A stretch of DNA of 64,000 nucleotides from Actinomadura nitritigenes (GTDB lineage Bacteria; Actinomycetota; Actinomycetes; Streptosporangiales; Streptosporangiaceae), in the NCBI RefSeq assembly GCF_017573545.1, contig NZ_JAGEOK010000027.1:85744-149743 (forward strand). The letters run 5' to 3'. The notes under the pieces are model-generated. The model did no database searches and was not told the origin of the DNA. It saw only the letters and a list, made by a program, of their open reading frames with translations. This document shows, piece after piece, positions 25,748 through 34,128 of this stretch (the first letter of the stretch is position 1; each line of letters starts with the position of its first letter). Made by a program: the position numbers and the translations under genes.

Positions 25748-27739
25748 GTGGACGTTGAAGAGCGCATCGCGGAGCTGACCGCCGAGGTCAGGCGGCTGAA
25801 CGACCTGTACTACGGCACCGGTGACAGCCCGCTGCCGGACGCGGACTACGACGCGCTGAAGGACGAGCTGGCGGCGCTCGTCGCCGAGCACCCCGAGCTC
25901 GAACCGGCGGACAGCCCGCTCGGCAAGGTCAACGCCCCGGCGGAGCTGACCGGCCCGACCGTCCGGCACGCGCGGCCGATGCTCTCGCTGGCGAAGGCGA
26001 CGAGCGAGGAGCAGATCCGCACGTTCTGCGAGCGCTTCGGCGGCCAGGTGTTCCGCGTGTCGGAGAAGCTCGACGGGCTCTCGCTCAGCGTCGTCTACAC
26101 CGACGGAAGGCTCGACTACGTCGCCACCCGCGGCACCGGCGCGGTCGGTGAGCTGGTGACCGAGAAGGTGCGCCATGTGATCCCGGGGCTGCCGACCGGG
26201 ATCGAGGCGCCCGGACGTGTCGAGGTCCGGGGCGAGGCCGTGATGCTGCGGTCGGTGTGGGCGGCCTACAACGAGGCGCATCCGGACAAGACGCTCACCA
26301 ACCCGCGGTCGGGCGCCGCCGGGACGCTGGTGCTGAAGGACCCCGAGGCGGCGGCGAAGGCCCGGCGGCTGCTGCGGTTCTACGCGTTCGGCGCCGACCG
26401 CGACGGCGTCGCGATGGAGCTCCCGGAGGGCTTCGAGCCGGTCGCCCAGTACGTGTGCGCGTCCGCCGAAGAGGTGGTGGACGCGATCGACGAGATCGGC
26501 GGCCGCCGCGACGGGCTGGACTACGACATCGACGGCGCCGTGGTGCGGCTGCACGAGCCGGCGGCGTTCGACGCGGCGGGCTTCAACAGCGCCGAGCCGC
26601 GCGGGGCGATCGCGTTCAAGTACCCGCCGGAGGAGAAGCTGACCACGCTGCTGTCGGTCGAGTGGCCGGTCGGCAAGATCGGCCGCGTCCCGCCGCGCGC
26701 GAAGGTCGCGCCGGTGTTCGTCGGCGGCGTGACGGTGGAGAACATCACCCTGCACAACCCGCGCCTGATCCGCGAGCGCGACCTGCGGATCGGCGACACG
26801 GTGGCGGTCGTGCGGCGCGGCGACGTGATCCCGTTCGCGGGCCGGTCGCTGCCGGAGCGGCGCGACGGCAGCGAGGTCGAGATCGTCCCGCCGGCGCACT
26901 GCCCGTCGTGCGGATCGGAACTGGAGGTCCGCGGCACCGGAGAGGAGCGCTGGTGCGTGAACCTCCAGTGCCCGGCACAGGCGACGCGGCGGCTGATGCA
27001 CTGGGCCTCGCGGCAGGCGGCCGACATGGAGGGCGTCGGCGACGTCTGGATCGAGAAGCTCGCCGAGGACGGCGTGCTCAAGCGCCGCAGCGACCTGTAC
27101 GACCTGACCGCCGAGCAACTCCTCGGCTACGAGCGGATGGGCGAGGTCAGCGCCCGGAACATGGTCGACTCGATCGCGTCCTCCAAGGGCATGGGGCTGC
27201 GCCGCGCGCTGATCGGGCTGGCGATCCCGATGGCGTCCGAGGGCACGGCGAAGCGCCTGTGCCTGGCCGGCTACGAGCGCGTCGAGGACGTCGCGGCGGC
27301 GACCGCCGAGGACCTGGTGGCGATCCGCGACATCGGGCCGAAGGCCGCCGAGAGCATCGTGGCGTTCTTCGCCCGCCCGGACGTCCGGGAGGAGATCGCG
27401 GCGCTGCGCGAGCGCGGCGTGAACCTGGACGTGCTGGACGAGGACCGGCCGGTCGACGCGGCCGCCGCGGGCGACTCGCCGCTGAAGGGCGCGTCGGTCG
27501 TGATCACCGGCGCCTTCACCGACCCGCGCTCGGGCGCGAAGATCAGCCGGCCGGACGTCACGCGCCTGGTCGAGCAGGCGGCGGCGGCGACCGCCTCGTC
27601 GGTCTCGGCCGTCACCGACTACCTGCTCGCCGGCGCCAACGTCGGCGCGGCGAAGACCGGCAAGGCCGAGAAGCTCGGGGTCAGGGTCGTGCAGCAGGAC
27701 GAGCTGTGGCGCTGGCTGGCCGAGGCCGGGGTGATCTGA
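25748..27739 (+). CDS. ligA: Divergent NAD-dependent DNA ligase LigA
   Basis: 663-residue NAD+-dependent DNA ligase. Domain order: Ia (YYGTGDSPLPDADYDAL), the nucleotidyltransferase domain with adenylated lysine K107 in SEKLDG, an OB fold, a zinc finger (CPSCG and CVNLQCPAQ), helix-hairpin-helix repeats and a BRCT domain (LKGASVVITGAFTDPR). Several usually invariant stretches differ: TRGTGAVGE for TRGDGxxGE, NPRSGAAGTL for NPRNAAAGSL, and VTVENITLHN for the usual V-S-R-A-T-L-H-N. It may be an accessory paralogue. GTG start. Confidence 0.9.
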   Translation: MDVEERIAELTAEVRRLNDLYYGTGDSPLPDADYDALKDELAALVAEHPELEPADSPLGKVNAPAELTGPTVRHARPMLSLAKATSEEQIRTFCERFGGQVFRVSEKLDGLSLSVVYTDGRLDYVATRGTGAVGELVTEKVRHVIPGLPTGIEAPGRVEVRGEAVMLRSVWAAYNEAHPDKTLTNPRSGAAGTLVLKDPEAAAKARRLLRFYAFGADRDGVAMELPEGFEPVAQYVCASAEEVVDAIDEIGGRRDGLDYDIDGAVVRLHEPAAFDAAGFNSAEPRGAIAFKYPPEEKLTTLLSVEWPVGKIGRVPPRAKVAPVFVGGVTVENITLHNPRLIRERDLRIGDTVAVVRRGDVIPFAGRSLPERRDGSEVEIVPPAHCPSCGSELEVRGTGEERWCVNLQCPAQATRRLMHWASRQAADMEGVGDVWIEKLAEDGVLKRRSDLYDLTAEQLLGYERMGEVSARNMVDSIASSKGMGLRRALIGLAIPMASEGTAKRLCLAGYERVEDVAAATAEDLVAIRDIGPKAAESIVAFFARPDVREEIAALRERGVNLDVLDEDRPVDAAAAGDSPLKGASVVITGAFTDPRSGAKISRPDVTRLVEQAAAATASSVSAVTDYLLAGANVGAAKTGKAEKLGVRVVQQDELWRWLAEAGVI

Positions 27740-28404
27740 TGCGCATCGTCGCGGTGGCCGACACGCACACCTACCACCACGACCTCGCCGTCCCCGAGGG
27801 GGACGTCTTCGTCCATGCGGGCGACCTGTGCCGGCGCGGCGAGGACCTCGCGGAACTCGAGGAGGCCGCCGACTGGCTGCACGCCCTCCCCCACCGGACG
27901 AAGGTCGTCGTCGCCGGCAACCACGACCGGATGCTGGAGGACCGGCCCGGCCGGGCCCGCGCCGTCCTGGCCGAGCGCGGCATCCGCTACCTGCAGGACG
28001 GCGGAACCGAGATCGACGGCGTCACGTTCTGGGGCAGCCCCTGGCAGCCGGAGTTCAACGACTGGGCCTTCAACCTTCCCCGCGGCCGCCCGCTGGCCCG
28101 CAAGTGGGCCCTGATCCCCGAGCGGGTCGACGTCCTGATCACGCACGGCCCGCCGCTGGGCATCGGCGACGCCGGCGCCCCGCCGGGCCGCCACGGCTGC
28201 GCGGACCTCCTGGCGCGGGTGCGGCAGGTCCGCCCCAAGCTGCACCTGTTCGGGCACATCCACCAGGACGGCGGGCTCTGGCACCACGGCGGGACGGCCT
28301 TCGCGAACGTCACCACCTGGGAGTGCGAACGCGGGCCCACCGTCATCCGGCTGGACCCGGCGGGCGCCGTCGGCGAGGTCGTGCCTCCCGCACGCTCCCG
28401 CTGA
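27739..28404 (+). CDS. Calcineurin-like metallophosphoesterase
   Basis: 221 residues with the five phosphoesterase metal motifs in order: ADTH (residues 7-10), HAGDLC, GNHDRM, ITHGPP and GHIHQDGG. Closest in style to the MPPED1/2 group of small cyclic-nucleotide or nucleotide phosphodiesterases. Its start overlaps the ligase stop (TGATG), so the two are co-translated, which may point to a nucleic-acid end-processing role; that is inference. Confidence 0.9.
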   Translation: MRIVAVADTHTYHHDLAVPEGDVFVHAGDLCRRGEDLAELEEAADWLHALPHRTKVVVAGNHDRMLEDRPGRARAVLAERGIRYLQDGGTEIDGVTFWGSPWQPEFNDWAFNLPRGRPLARKWALIPERVDVLITHGPPLGIGDAGAPPGRHGCADLLARVRQVRPKLHLFGHIHQDGGLWHHGGTAFANVTTWECERGPTVIRLDPAGAVGEVVPPARSR

Positions 28405-28414
28405 CCGGACCGGT

Positions 28415-29230
28415 TCAGGGCTTGAGGGCGACGCCGCTCCACATGGTGGACGGGGTGGAGGCCAGGGCCGGGTCGTCCGGGCGCCATTCGGGGGCCCGGA
28501 CGAGGCCGGGCTCGACCAGGTCGAGGCCGTCCAGGAACGCCGCCACCTGGTCGCGGCTGCGCAGCGTGATCGTCTGCGCCATGGCGTCGTTCAGCCGGTC
28601 GGCCATGTTCGCCATCCGGGCGGCCTGGATGTCGGTGGCCGGATGGGAGATCGCCACGTAGCTGCCGCTCGGGACCGCGTCGACGAGCGTGCGGACGACC
28701 CCGGACGGGTCGGACCCGTCCGGCACGTACTGCAGGATCGCGATCAGCATCACCGCGAGCGGCCGCTCGAAGTCCAGGATCTCCCGCGCCGCGTCCAGGA
28801 CGGTGCCGGTGTCGCGGACGTCGGCGTCGATGTAGGAGGTGGCGCCGGCCGGGGTGCCGTTGAGCAGCGCGCGGGCGTGCGCGAGCACGACCGGGTCGTT
28901 GTCGACGTACACGACGCGGCTCTCGGGGGCGGCGGCCTGCGCGACCTCGTGGGTGTTGTCGGCCGTCGGGATGCCGGTGCCGATGTCCAGGAACTGCCGC
29001 ACGCCCCGCTCGGCGGTCAGGAAGCGGACGGCGCGGGCCAGGAACGCCCGGGTGTTGCGCACCGAGGCGACCATGTCGGGCAGCGCGGCGATGGCCTGTT
29101 CCGCGGCCTCCCGGTCGGGCGCGTAGTTGTCCTTGCCGCCGAGCCAGTAGTCCTGGATGCGGGCGATGTGCGCTACGCCGGTGTCGAACGAGGGCGTGTC
29201 CGGCGCCCCGTCGTGCGTCTCGCCGGCCAT
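28415..29230 (-). CDS. SAM-dependent methyltransferase, DUF574 family
   Basis: 271 residues matching the actinobacterial DUF574 group: N-terminal ARIQDYWLGGKDNYAPDREAAE, a SAM-binding QFLDIGTGIPT, VVYVDNDPVVLAHARALL and an acidic YIDADVRD. The family is abundant in Streptomyces and relatives, and its substrates are mostly unknown. Convergent with the metallophosphoesterase gene. Confidence 0.92.
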   Translation of the reverse strand: MAGETHDGAPDTPSFDTGVAHIARIQDYWLGGKDNYAPDREAAEQAIAALPDMVASVRNTRAFLARAVRFLTAERGVRQFLDIGTGIPTADNTHEVAQAAAPESRVVYVDNDPVVLAHARALLNGTPAGATSYIDADVRDTGTVLDAAREILDFERPLAVMLIAILQYVPDGSDPSGVVRTLVDAVPSGSYVAISHPATDIQAARMANMADRLNDAMAQTITLRSRDQVAAFLDGLDLVEPGLVRAPEWRPDDPALASTPSTMWSGVALKP

Positions 29231-29430
29231 CGTCGGACCTCCAGACCTTCCGGCGCCGAGTCGCCGCCCAGCCTAGACCGGCACGATCGGCGGAGTGGGG
29301 GCTTCGGGGCGGCTCGTCCGGCCGCCGGGGCCCGGGGGCAATGGGCCGGCCATGCCCTGTCCAAGAATCCCGCCACCGCGCTGTCCCCTACCGGGTTGCG
29401 GGTAGCCGCACGTCACAGGGGGTGGCGGCT

Positions 29431-30438
29431 ATGCGCATCGGTGGGCCCGTCGTCCCGATGGCGGCGACGGCGATCGACCGCGTCCCGGACGAGGCGGCCT
29501 GTCCCGGCGGGTGCCGGTACGAGCCCAAGTGGGACGGGTTCCGCGCGCTGGCGATCGTGAACGAGAAGGGCGGCGTGCGCCTGTGGTCGCGGCGCCTGAA
29601 GAGCTTCAACGACGCGTTCCCCGAGGTCGTGCTCGCGGTCTTCGACGCGCTGCCGCCGGGGACCGTGGTCGACGGCGAGATCGTCCGCTGGGGGCGCGAC
29701 GGGCGCCTGGACTTCGCGGCGTTGCAGCGCCGGCACGTCGCCGGGCGCCGCCGCCGCGAGCTCGCGCTGACCGAGCCGTGCCATTACGTGGTGTTCGACG
29801 TGCTGGAGACCGGCGGGACCGACTACCGGCCGAGGCCGCTGTCCGAGCGCCGCGAGGTCCTCGAACGCCTCCTCGCCGGGGTGCCTGACACGTCCCGGAT
29901 CGTGCTGTGCCCGCAGATGCGCGATGTGGGCGAGGCCCGGGTGTGGTTCGAGGTCCTTCCCGCGCAGGGCATCGAGGGCCTCGTCGTCAAGGCCGCCTCG
30001 GGCCGCTACCAGGAGGGCAAGCGCGGCTGGTGGAAGGTCAAGCACCGCACCACCACCGAAGCCGTCGTCGGCGGTGTCACGGGCAGCGCCGCCGCCCCGG
30101 AGACCCTGATCCTCGGCCGGTACCGGCCGGACGGGCGGCTTCGCGTCGTCGCCCGCTCCGGTCCGCTGCCCCCGGCCGCGCGCCGCGAGCTCGCCGGTCT
30201 CCTGGCGCCCGCCGGGGACGACCACCCGTGGCCGGCGGTCCTGCCCGCCGGGTGGGCCGGTGGAATGCCCGGCGCGGAGGCACCGATCCCGTACGTCCGG
30301 GTCGTCCCGGACCTCGTCGTCGAGATCAGCGTGGACGCCGCGACGGAGCACGGCCGCTGGCGCCATTCGGTGCGGTACGTCCGGACGCGCGGCGAGCTGC
30401 ACCCGATGCAGATTCCCAAGGACCTCGACCTGGAGTGA
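29431..30438 (+). CDS. ATP-dependent DNA ligase (LigC type)
   Basis: 335 residues: an adenylation domain with K33 in YEPKWDGFRA (motif I), VVDGEIV (motif IV region), GIEGLVVKAASGRY and WWKVKHR, followed by an OB domain. It lacks the polymerase and nuclease modules of LigD, so it is a stand-alone LigC-like repair ligase. The ATG at 29431 after CAGGGGGTGG is preferred over the longer frame from 29341. The second DNA ligase within 5 kb. Confidence 0.88.
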   Translation: MRIGGPVVPMAATAIDRVPDEAACPGGCRYEPKWDGFRALAIVNEKGGVRLWSRRLKSFNDAFPEVVLAVFDALPPGTVVDGEIVRWGRDGRLDFAALQRRHVAGRRRRELALTEPCHYVVFDVLETGGTDYRPRPLSERREVLERLLAGVPDTSRIVLCPQMRDVGEARVWFEVLPAQGIEGLVVKAASGRYQEGKRGWWKVKHRTTTEAVVGGVTGSAAAPETLILGRYRPDGRLRVVARSGPLPPAARRELAGLLAPAGDDHPWPAVLPAGWAGGMPGAEAPIPYVRVVPDLVVEISVDAATEHGRWRHSVRYVRTRGELHPMQIPKDLDLE

Positions 30439-30439
30439 C

Positions 30440-32467
30440 TCAGGACGGCGCTAGGGTCCGGGCGAGGAGGAGGGTGACGTCGTCCTCGGCGGTCCTCGTC
30501 ACCATCGCGTCGATCACGCTGGTGCAGAGGCCGTCCAGCGGGCCCTCGGTCCCGGCCAGCGCGGCGCCGAGGCGGCGCATGCCCTCGTCGAGATCGTCGT
30601 CGCGGCGCTCGATCAGCCCGTCGGTGTACAGGGCCATCAGGGACCCCTCGCCGAACTCGAACTCGACGGACTCGTGCACGCCCAGCCCGAGGCCGATCGG
30701 GGTGCCCGCGGGAGGATCGACGAAGGAGACGCCGCCGCCGGGGTCGACGATCGCCGGCGGCAGGTGCCCGGCCGACGCCAGGGTGCAGCGCCGGGCGGCC
30801 GGGTCGTAGACGGCGTACAGGCAGGTGGCCGCGATCGGCGACAGGGCGCTGCCCTGCTCCTCCTCGTCCTGGCGGGCGTACAGCTCGTCGAGGCGGGCGA
30901 GCAGCTCGGCCGGGGGGAGGCCGAGGTAGGCCAGCGTCCGCATGGCGGTGCGCAGGCGCCCCATGCTCGCGGCGGCGTTGATCCCGTGCCCGGTCACGTC
31001 CCCCACCACGAGGGCGAGGCGGGAGTCGGGCAGCGAGATCGTGTCGTACCAGTCGCCGCCGACGCCCTGGTGGACGTCGGACGGCAGGTAGCGCGAGGCC
31101 AGCTCCATCACGTCCCCGCCGTACAGCCTGCGCGGCAGGAGCTGCCGCTGGAGGGCGAGGGACGCGTCGTGCTCGCGGGTGTACTGGCGCGCGTTGTCCA
31201 GGCTCAGCGCGGCCCGGGCCGCGAGCTCCTCGGCGAGCACCAGGTCGTCCCTGGTGTACTGCGCCTTGGTGTCGGTGCGGACGAACACGGCGATGCCGAG
31301 GAGGCTGCCGCGGGCCCACAGCGGGACGATGATCAGCGTGTGCATGCCCATGGCGGCGATGACCCGGGCGCGGTGGGGGTCGTCGTCGAGCCAGTTGCCG
31401 GGCGAGGTGTCCATCTCGGGTTCGAAATAGGAGCGGCCCGAGGCGAGGACCTTGGTGAACGGGGACCCGGGCGGCACGTACACCGGCTGCCCCAGCGGCC
31501 ACAGGGCCTCGGGGACGCCGTCGTGGATCGAGGCGAGGCCCGCGCGGCGGAACACCGGGATGCCGTTCTGGTTGGCCTCCAGCCGCTCCAACGGCTCGGT
31601 CCCGGGCATGACGGCCTCGGTGAGGTCGACGGTGGCGTAGTCGGCGAACGCCGGGACGGCGAGGTCGGTGAGCTCCTGCGCGGTCCGCTGGACGTCGAGG
31701 GTGGTGCCGATCTGGACGCTGGCCCGGCGGAGCAGTGCCAGCCGCTCCCGCGCCCTGCTGTGGGTGATGTCGATGGCCATGAGGCAGACGCCGAGCGGCC
31801 GCGAGTCCAGGGCCTCGACGCGGAACAGGAAGGTCGAGAAGGTGCGTTCGCGGTCCGCCCCGCCCCAGCGGGACTCGCGGTCCAGCACCGGGACGCCGTC
31901 GGCGAGCACCTCGCGGATCAGTTCCGGCGGGACCAGCGGGTCCTCCTCGCCCTGCGCCTCGGGCAGCGGCCGGCCGACCTCGAAGCAGGGGAAGAAGCCC
32001 TCCAGCCGCTGCGCCTGCTCGTTCCGCCAGACCGACCGCAGGTCGGTGTCCCAGACGACCATCACGACGGGCGCGGCGCTGAGCAGCGGCTCCAGCACGG
32101 ACGTGCCGAGGGTGAAGACCGACGCGGGGATCGCCGCGACCACCCAGGCGGGCGCCCCGCCCGGGGTGTCGATCCGGATCCGCTCCAGGTGGGTGACGAT
32201 CTGGTCGCCGTCGCGGTGGCGCAGGTCGACCATGCCGATCCGGTAGTCGTCGTCGCCGTGGCCGCCGTTCCACGTCCAGATCCGCGTCGCGCGGTCGCGC
32301 TCCATGCGCAGGTCCGTGCCGGGCCGGCCGAGGATCTCCGCCGCCGGATAGCCGAGGAGCTCTCCCGCCGCCTTGGACCAGCCGACCACGTCGCCCCGGT
32401 CGTCGAGTACGGCGACCGCCGGTACGGGAGCGTCCGTGCCGTGCCCCCAGATGTTGCTGCGAGCCAT
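30440..32467 (-). CDS. PAS-GAF-PP2C (SpoIIE/RsbU-like) serine phosphatase
   Basis: 675 residues. Two PAS-like domains (VLDDRGDVVGWSKAAGELLGYPA near the N-terminus, VVMVVWDTDLRSVWRNEQA in the middle), a GAF domain (AQELTDLAVPAFADYATVDL to RAALSLDNARQYT), then a PP2C-type phosphatase domain with GGDWYDTISLPD, VVGDVTGHGINAAASMG and LYTDGLIERR. Such proteins typically dephosphorylate anti-anti-sigma factors in response to sensed signals. No sigma or anti-sigma genes adjoin it. The start ATG at 32467 begins just before the first PAS. Confidence 0.9.
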   Translation of the reverse strand: MARSNIWGHGTDAPVPAVAVLDDRGDVVGWSKAAGELLGYPAAEILGRPGTDLRMERDRATRIWTWNGGHGDDDYRIGMVDLRHRDGDQIVTHLERIRIDTPGGAPAWVVAAIPASVFTLGTSVLEPLLSAAPVVMVVWDTDLRSVWRNEQAQRLEGFFPCFEVGRPLPEAQGEEDPLVPPELIREVLADGVPVLDRESRWGGADRERTFSTFLFRVEALDSRPLGVCLMAIDITHSRARERLALLRRASVQIGTTLDVQRTAQELTDLAVPAFADYATVDLTEAVMPGTEPLERLEANQNGIPVFRRAGLASIHDGVPEALWPLGQPVYVPPGSPFTKVLASGRSYFEPEMDTSPGNWLDDDPHRARVIAAMGMHTLIIVPLWARGSLLGIAVFVRTDTKAQYTRDDLVLAEELAARAALSLDNARQYTREHDASLALQRQLLPRRLYGGDVMELASRYLPSDVHQGVGGDWYDTISLPDSRLALVVGDVTGHGINAAASMGRLRTAMRTLAYLGLPPAELLARLDELYARQDEEEQGSALSPIAATCLYAVYDPAARRCTLASAGHLPPAIVDPGGGVSFVDPPAGTPIGLGLGVHESVEFEFGEGSLMALYTDGLIERRDDDLDEGMRRLGAALAGTEGPLDGLCTSVIDAMVTRTAEDDVTLLLARTLAPS

Positions 32468-32620
32468 GGGGCCATACAACCACGCGGCCCCTCGCGAAGA
32501 GCATCTGACCTGCGCCGATCCGCTCACCGTCCGGTCCCGGCCCGGAGTGAGATCCGTCACCGCATGGGCATGATGGGACACGGACAGTGATCATCAGTCG
32601 ACCAGTGAGGGACCGCCCGC

Positions 32621-33136
32621 ATGGGGACGGACATCAAGGCGGCGCCGGCGGAGACCGGGGCCGAGGCCAGGACGATCGCGCTCACCGTCAACGGCCGCGA
32701 GCGCGAGGCGCGCGTCGAGCCCCGGGTGAGCCTGCTGGACGCGCTGCGCGAGCATCTCGGGCTGACCGGCTCGAAGAAGGGCTGCGACCAGGGCGCCTGC
32801 GGCGCCTGCACGGTGTGGGTGGACGGCCGCCGGGTGCTGGCCTGCCTCACCCTCGCGGTCACGTGCGACGGGCGCGAGGTCACCACCATCGAGGGGCTCG
32901 GGGACGGCGACGGCCTCCATCCGATGCAGGCGGCGTTCGTCGCCCATGACGCCCTGCAGTGCGGCTTCTGCACGCCGGGGCAGATCATGTCCGCGGTCGC
33001 GCTGCTGGACGAGGGGCACGCCGCCGACGACTCGGAGATCGCCGAATGGATGAGCGGCAACCTCTGCCGCTGCGCCGCCTATCCGAACATCCGGGCCGCG
33101 ATCCGCGAGGTCCGCGACGCGGCGGGCGGTGCGTGA
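32621..33136 (+). CDS. Molybdenum hydroxylase 2Fe-2S subunit (PaoA-like)
   Basis: 171 residues: a plant-type ferredoxin domain with GCDQGACGACTVW and CLTL, and a helical 2Fe-2S domain with CGFCTPGQ and CRC. It passes electrons from the molybdopterin subunit to the FAD subunit. There is no Tat signal, unlike E. coli PaoA, so the enzyme is probably cytoplasmic. First of a three-gene operon joined by 4-nt overlaps. Confidence 0.93.
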   Translation: MGTDIKAAPAETGAEARTIALTVNGREREARVEPRVSLLDALREHLGLTGSKKGCDQGACGACTVWVDGRRVLACLTLAVTCDGREVTTIEGLGDGDGLHPMQAAFVAHDALQCGFCTPGQIMSAVALLDEGHAADDSEIAEWMSGNLCRCAAYPNIRAAIREVRDAAGGA

Positions 33137-34128
33137 CGGTGCGCCCCTTCGGTTACGCGCGGGCGGCCGACGTCGAGACGGCGATCGCGACGGTCCGGGA
33201 GCATCCGGGCGGCGCGTTCCTCGCGGGCGGCACGACCGAGGTCGACCTCGTCCGGCAGAACGTCCTGCGGCCCGACCTGCTGGTGGACATCAACGATCTG
33301 CCCCTGGACGGGATCGAGGATTTGCCGGACGGGGGCCTGCGCATCGGCGCGCTCGCGCGGATGAGCGACGTCGCCCGGGCCGCCGGTGTCGCCGACCGGT
33401 TCCCGATGCTCGCGCAGGCGCTGCTGCTGGGCGCCTCCGCGCAGCTGCGGAACATGGCCTCGATGGGCGGCAACCTGTGCCAGCGGGTGCGGTGCGGGTA
33501 CTTCCGCGACGCGGCCTCGCCGTGCAACAAGCGCGACCCCGGCAGCGGATGCGCCGCCATCGACGGGTTCCACCGCGGGCACGCCGTCCTCGGCACCAGC
33601 GACCGGTGCATCGCCGTGCACCCGTCCGACGCCGCGGTCGCACTCGCCGCGCTGGACGCGGTGGTGCGCACCCGCGGTCCGGGCGGCGAGCGGGCCATCG
33701 CGATCGACGACTTCTTCCTGCTGCCCGGGGACACCCCGGAGCGCGAGCGCCCGCTTGACCACGCAGAGCTGATCACCGCCATCGAGGTCCCCGCGGTCCC
33801 GGTGGCGCGCCGGTCGGTCTACGTGAAGGTCCGGGACCGCGCGTCGTACGAGTTCGCGCTCGCCTCGACCGCGGCGGCGATCCATGTCCAGGACGGCGCG
33901 ATCGCCGACGTGCGGCTCGCCCTCGGCGGGGTCGCGACCAAGCCGTGGCGCGCGCGGGCCGCCGAGCGGAGCCTCCTCGGCGGTCCCGCCACGCCGGACG
34001 CCTTCGCCGAGGCGGCCGACCGGGAACTGGCGGCGGCCGTGCCGCGGCCACTGAACGCCTACAAGGTCGAACTGGCGCGGCGGACGATCGTCCGGGCGCT
34101 GGCGACGCTCGCGGAGGACGGACGATGA
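33133..34128 (+). CDS. Molybdenum hydroxylase FAD subunit with Fe-S insertion (PaoB-like)
   Basis: 331 residues of the CO-dehydrogenase-flavoprotein type with FLAGGTTEVDLV for FAD binding. An insertion, C116-x4-C121 (CQRVRC), then PCNKRDPGSGCAAIDGFHRGHAVLG and C159, matches the 4Fe-4S-binding loop of E. coli PaoB (YagS) rather than the xanthine or CO dehydrogenase flavoprotein. This supports the aldehyde oxidoreductase subgroup. GTG start in a GTGA overlap with the 2Fe-2S subunit. Confidence 0.92.
   Translation: MTVRPFGYARAADVETAIATVREHPGGAFLAGGTTEVDLVRQNVLRPDLLVDINDLPLDGIEDLPDGGLRIGALARMSDVARAAGVADRFPMLAQALLLGASAQLRNMASMGGNLCQRVRCGYFRDAASPCNKRDPGSGCAAIDGFHRGHAVLGTSDRCIAVHPSDAAVALAALDAVVRTRGPGGERAIAIDDFFLLPGDTPERERPLDHAELITAIEVPAVPVARRSVYVKVRDRASYEFALASTAAAIHVQDGAIADVRLALGGVATKPWRARAAERSLLGGPATPDAFAEAADRELAAAVPRPLNAYKVELARRTIVRALATLAEDGR

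Noticed and set aside
24152..27118. 988-codon open frame on the minus strand over the IclR, TetR and ligA genes
   Set aside because: Runs antisense to three well-supported genes and has no recognisable domain; explained by high third-position GC.
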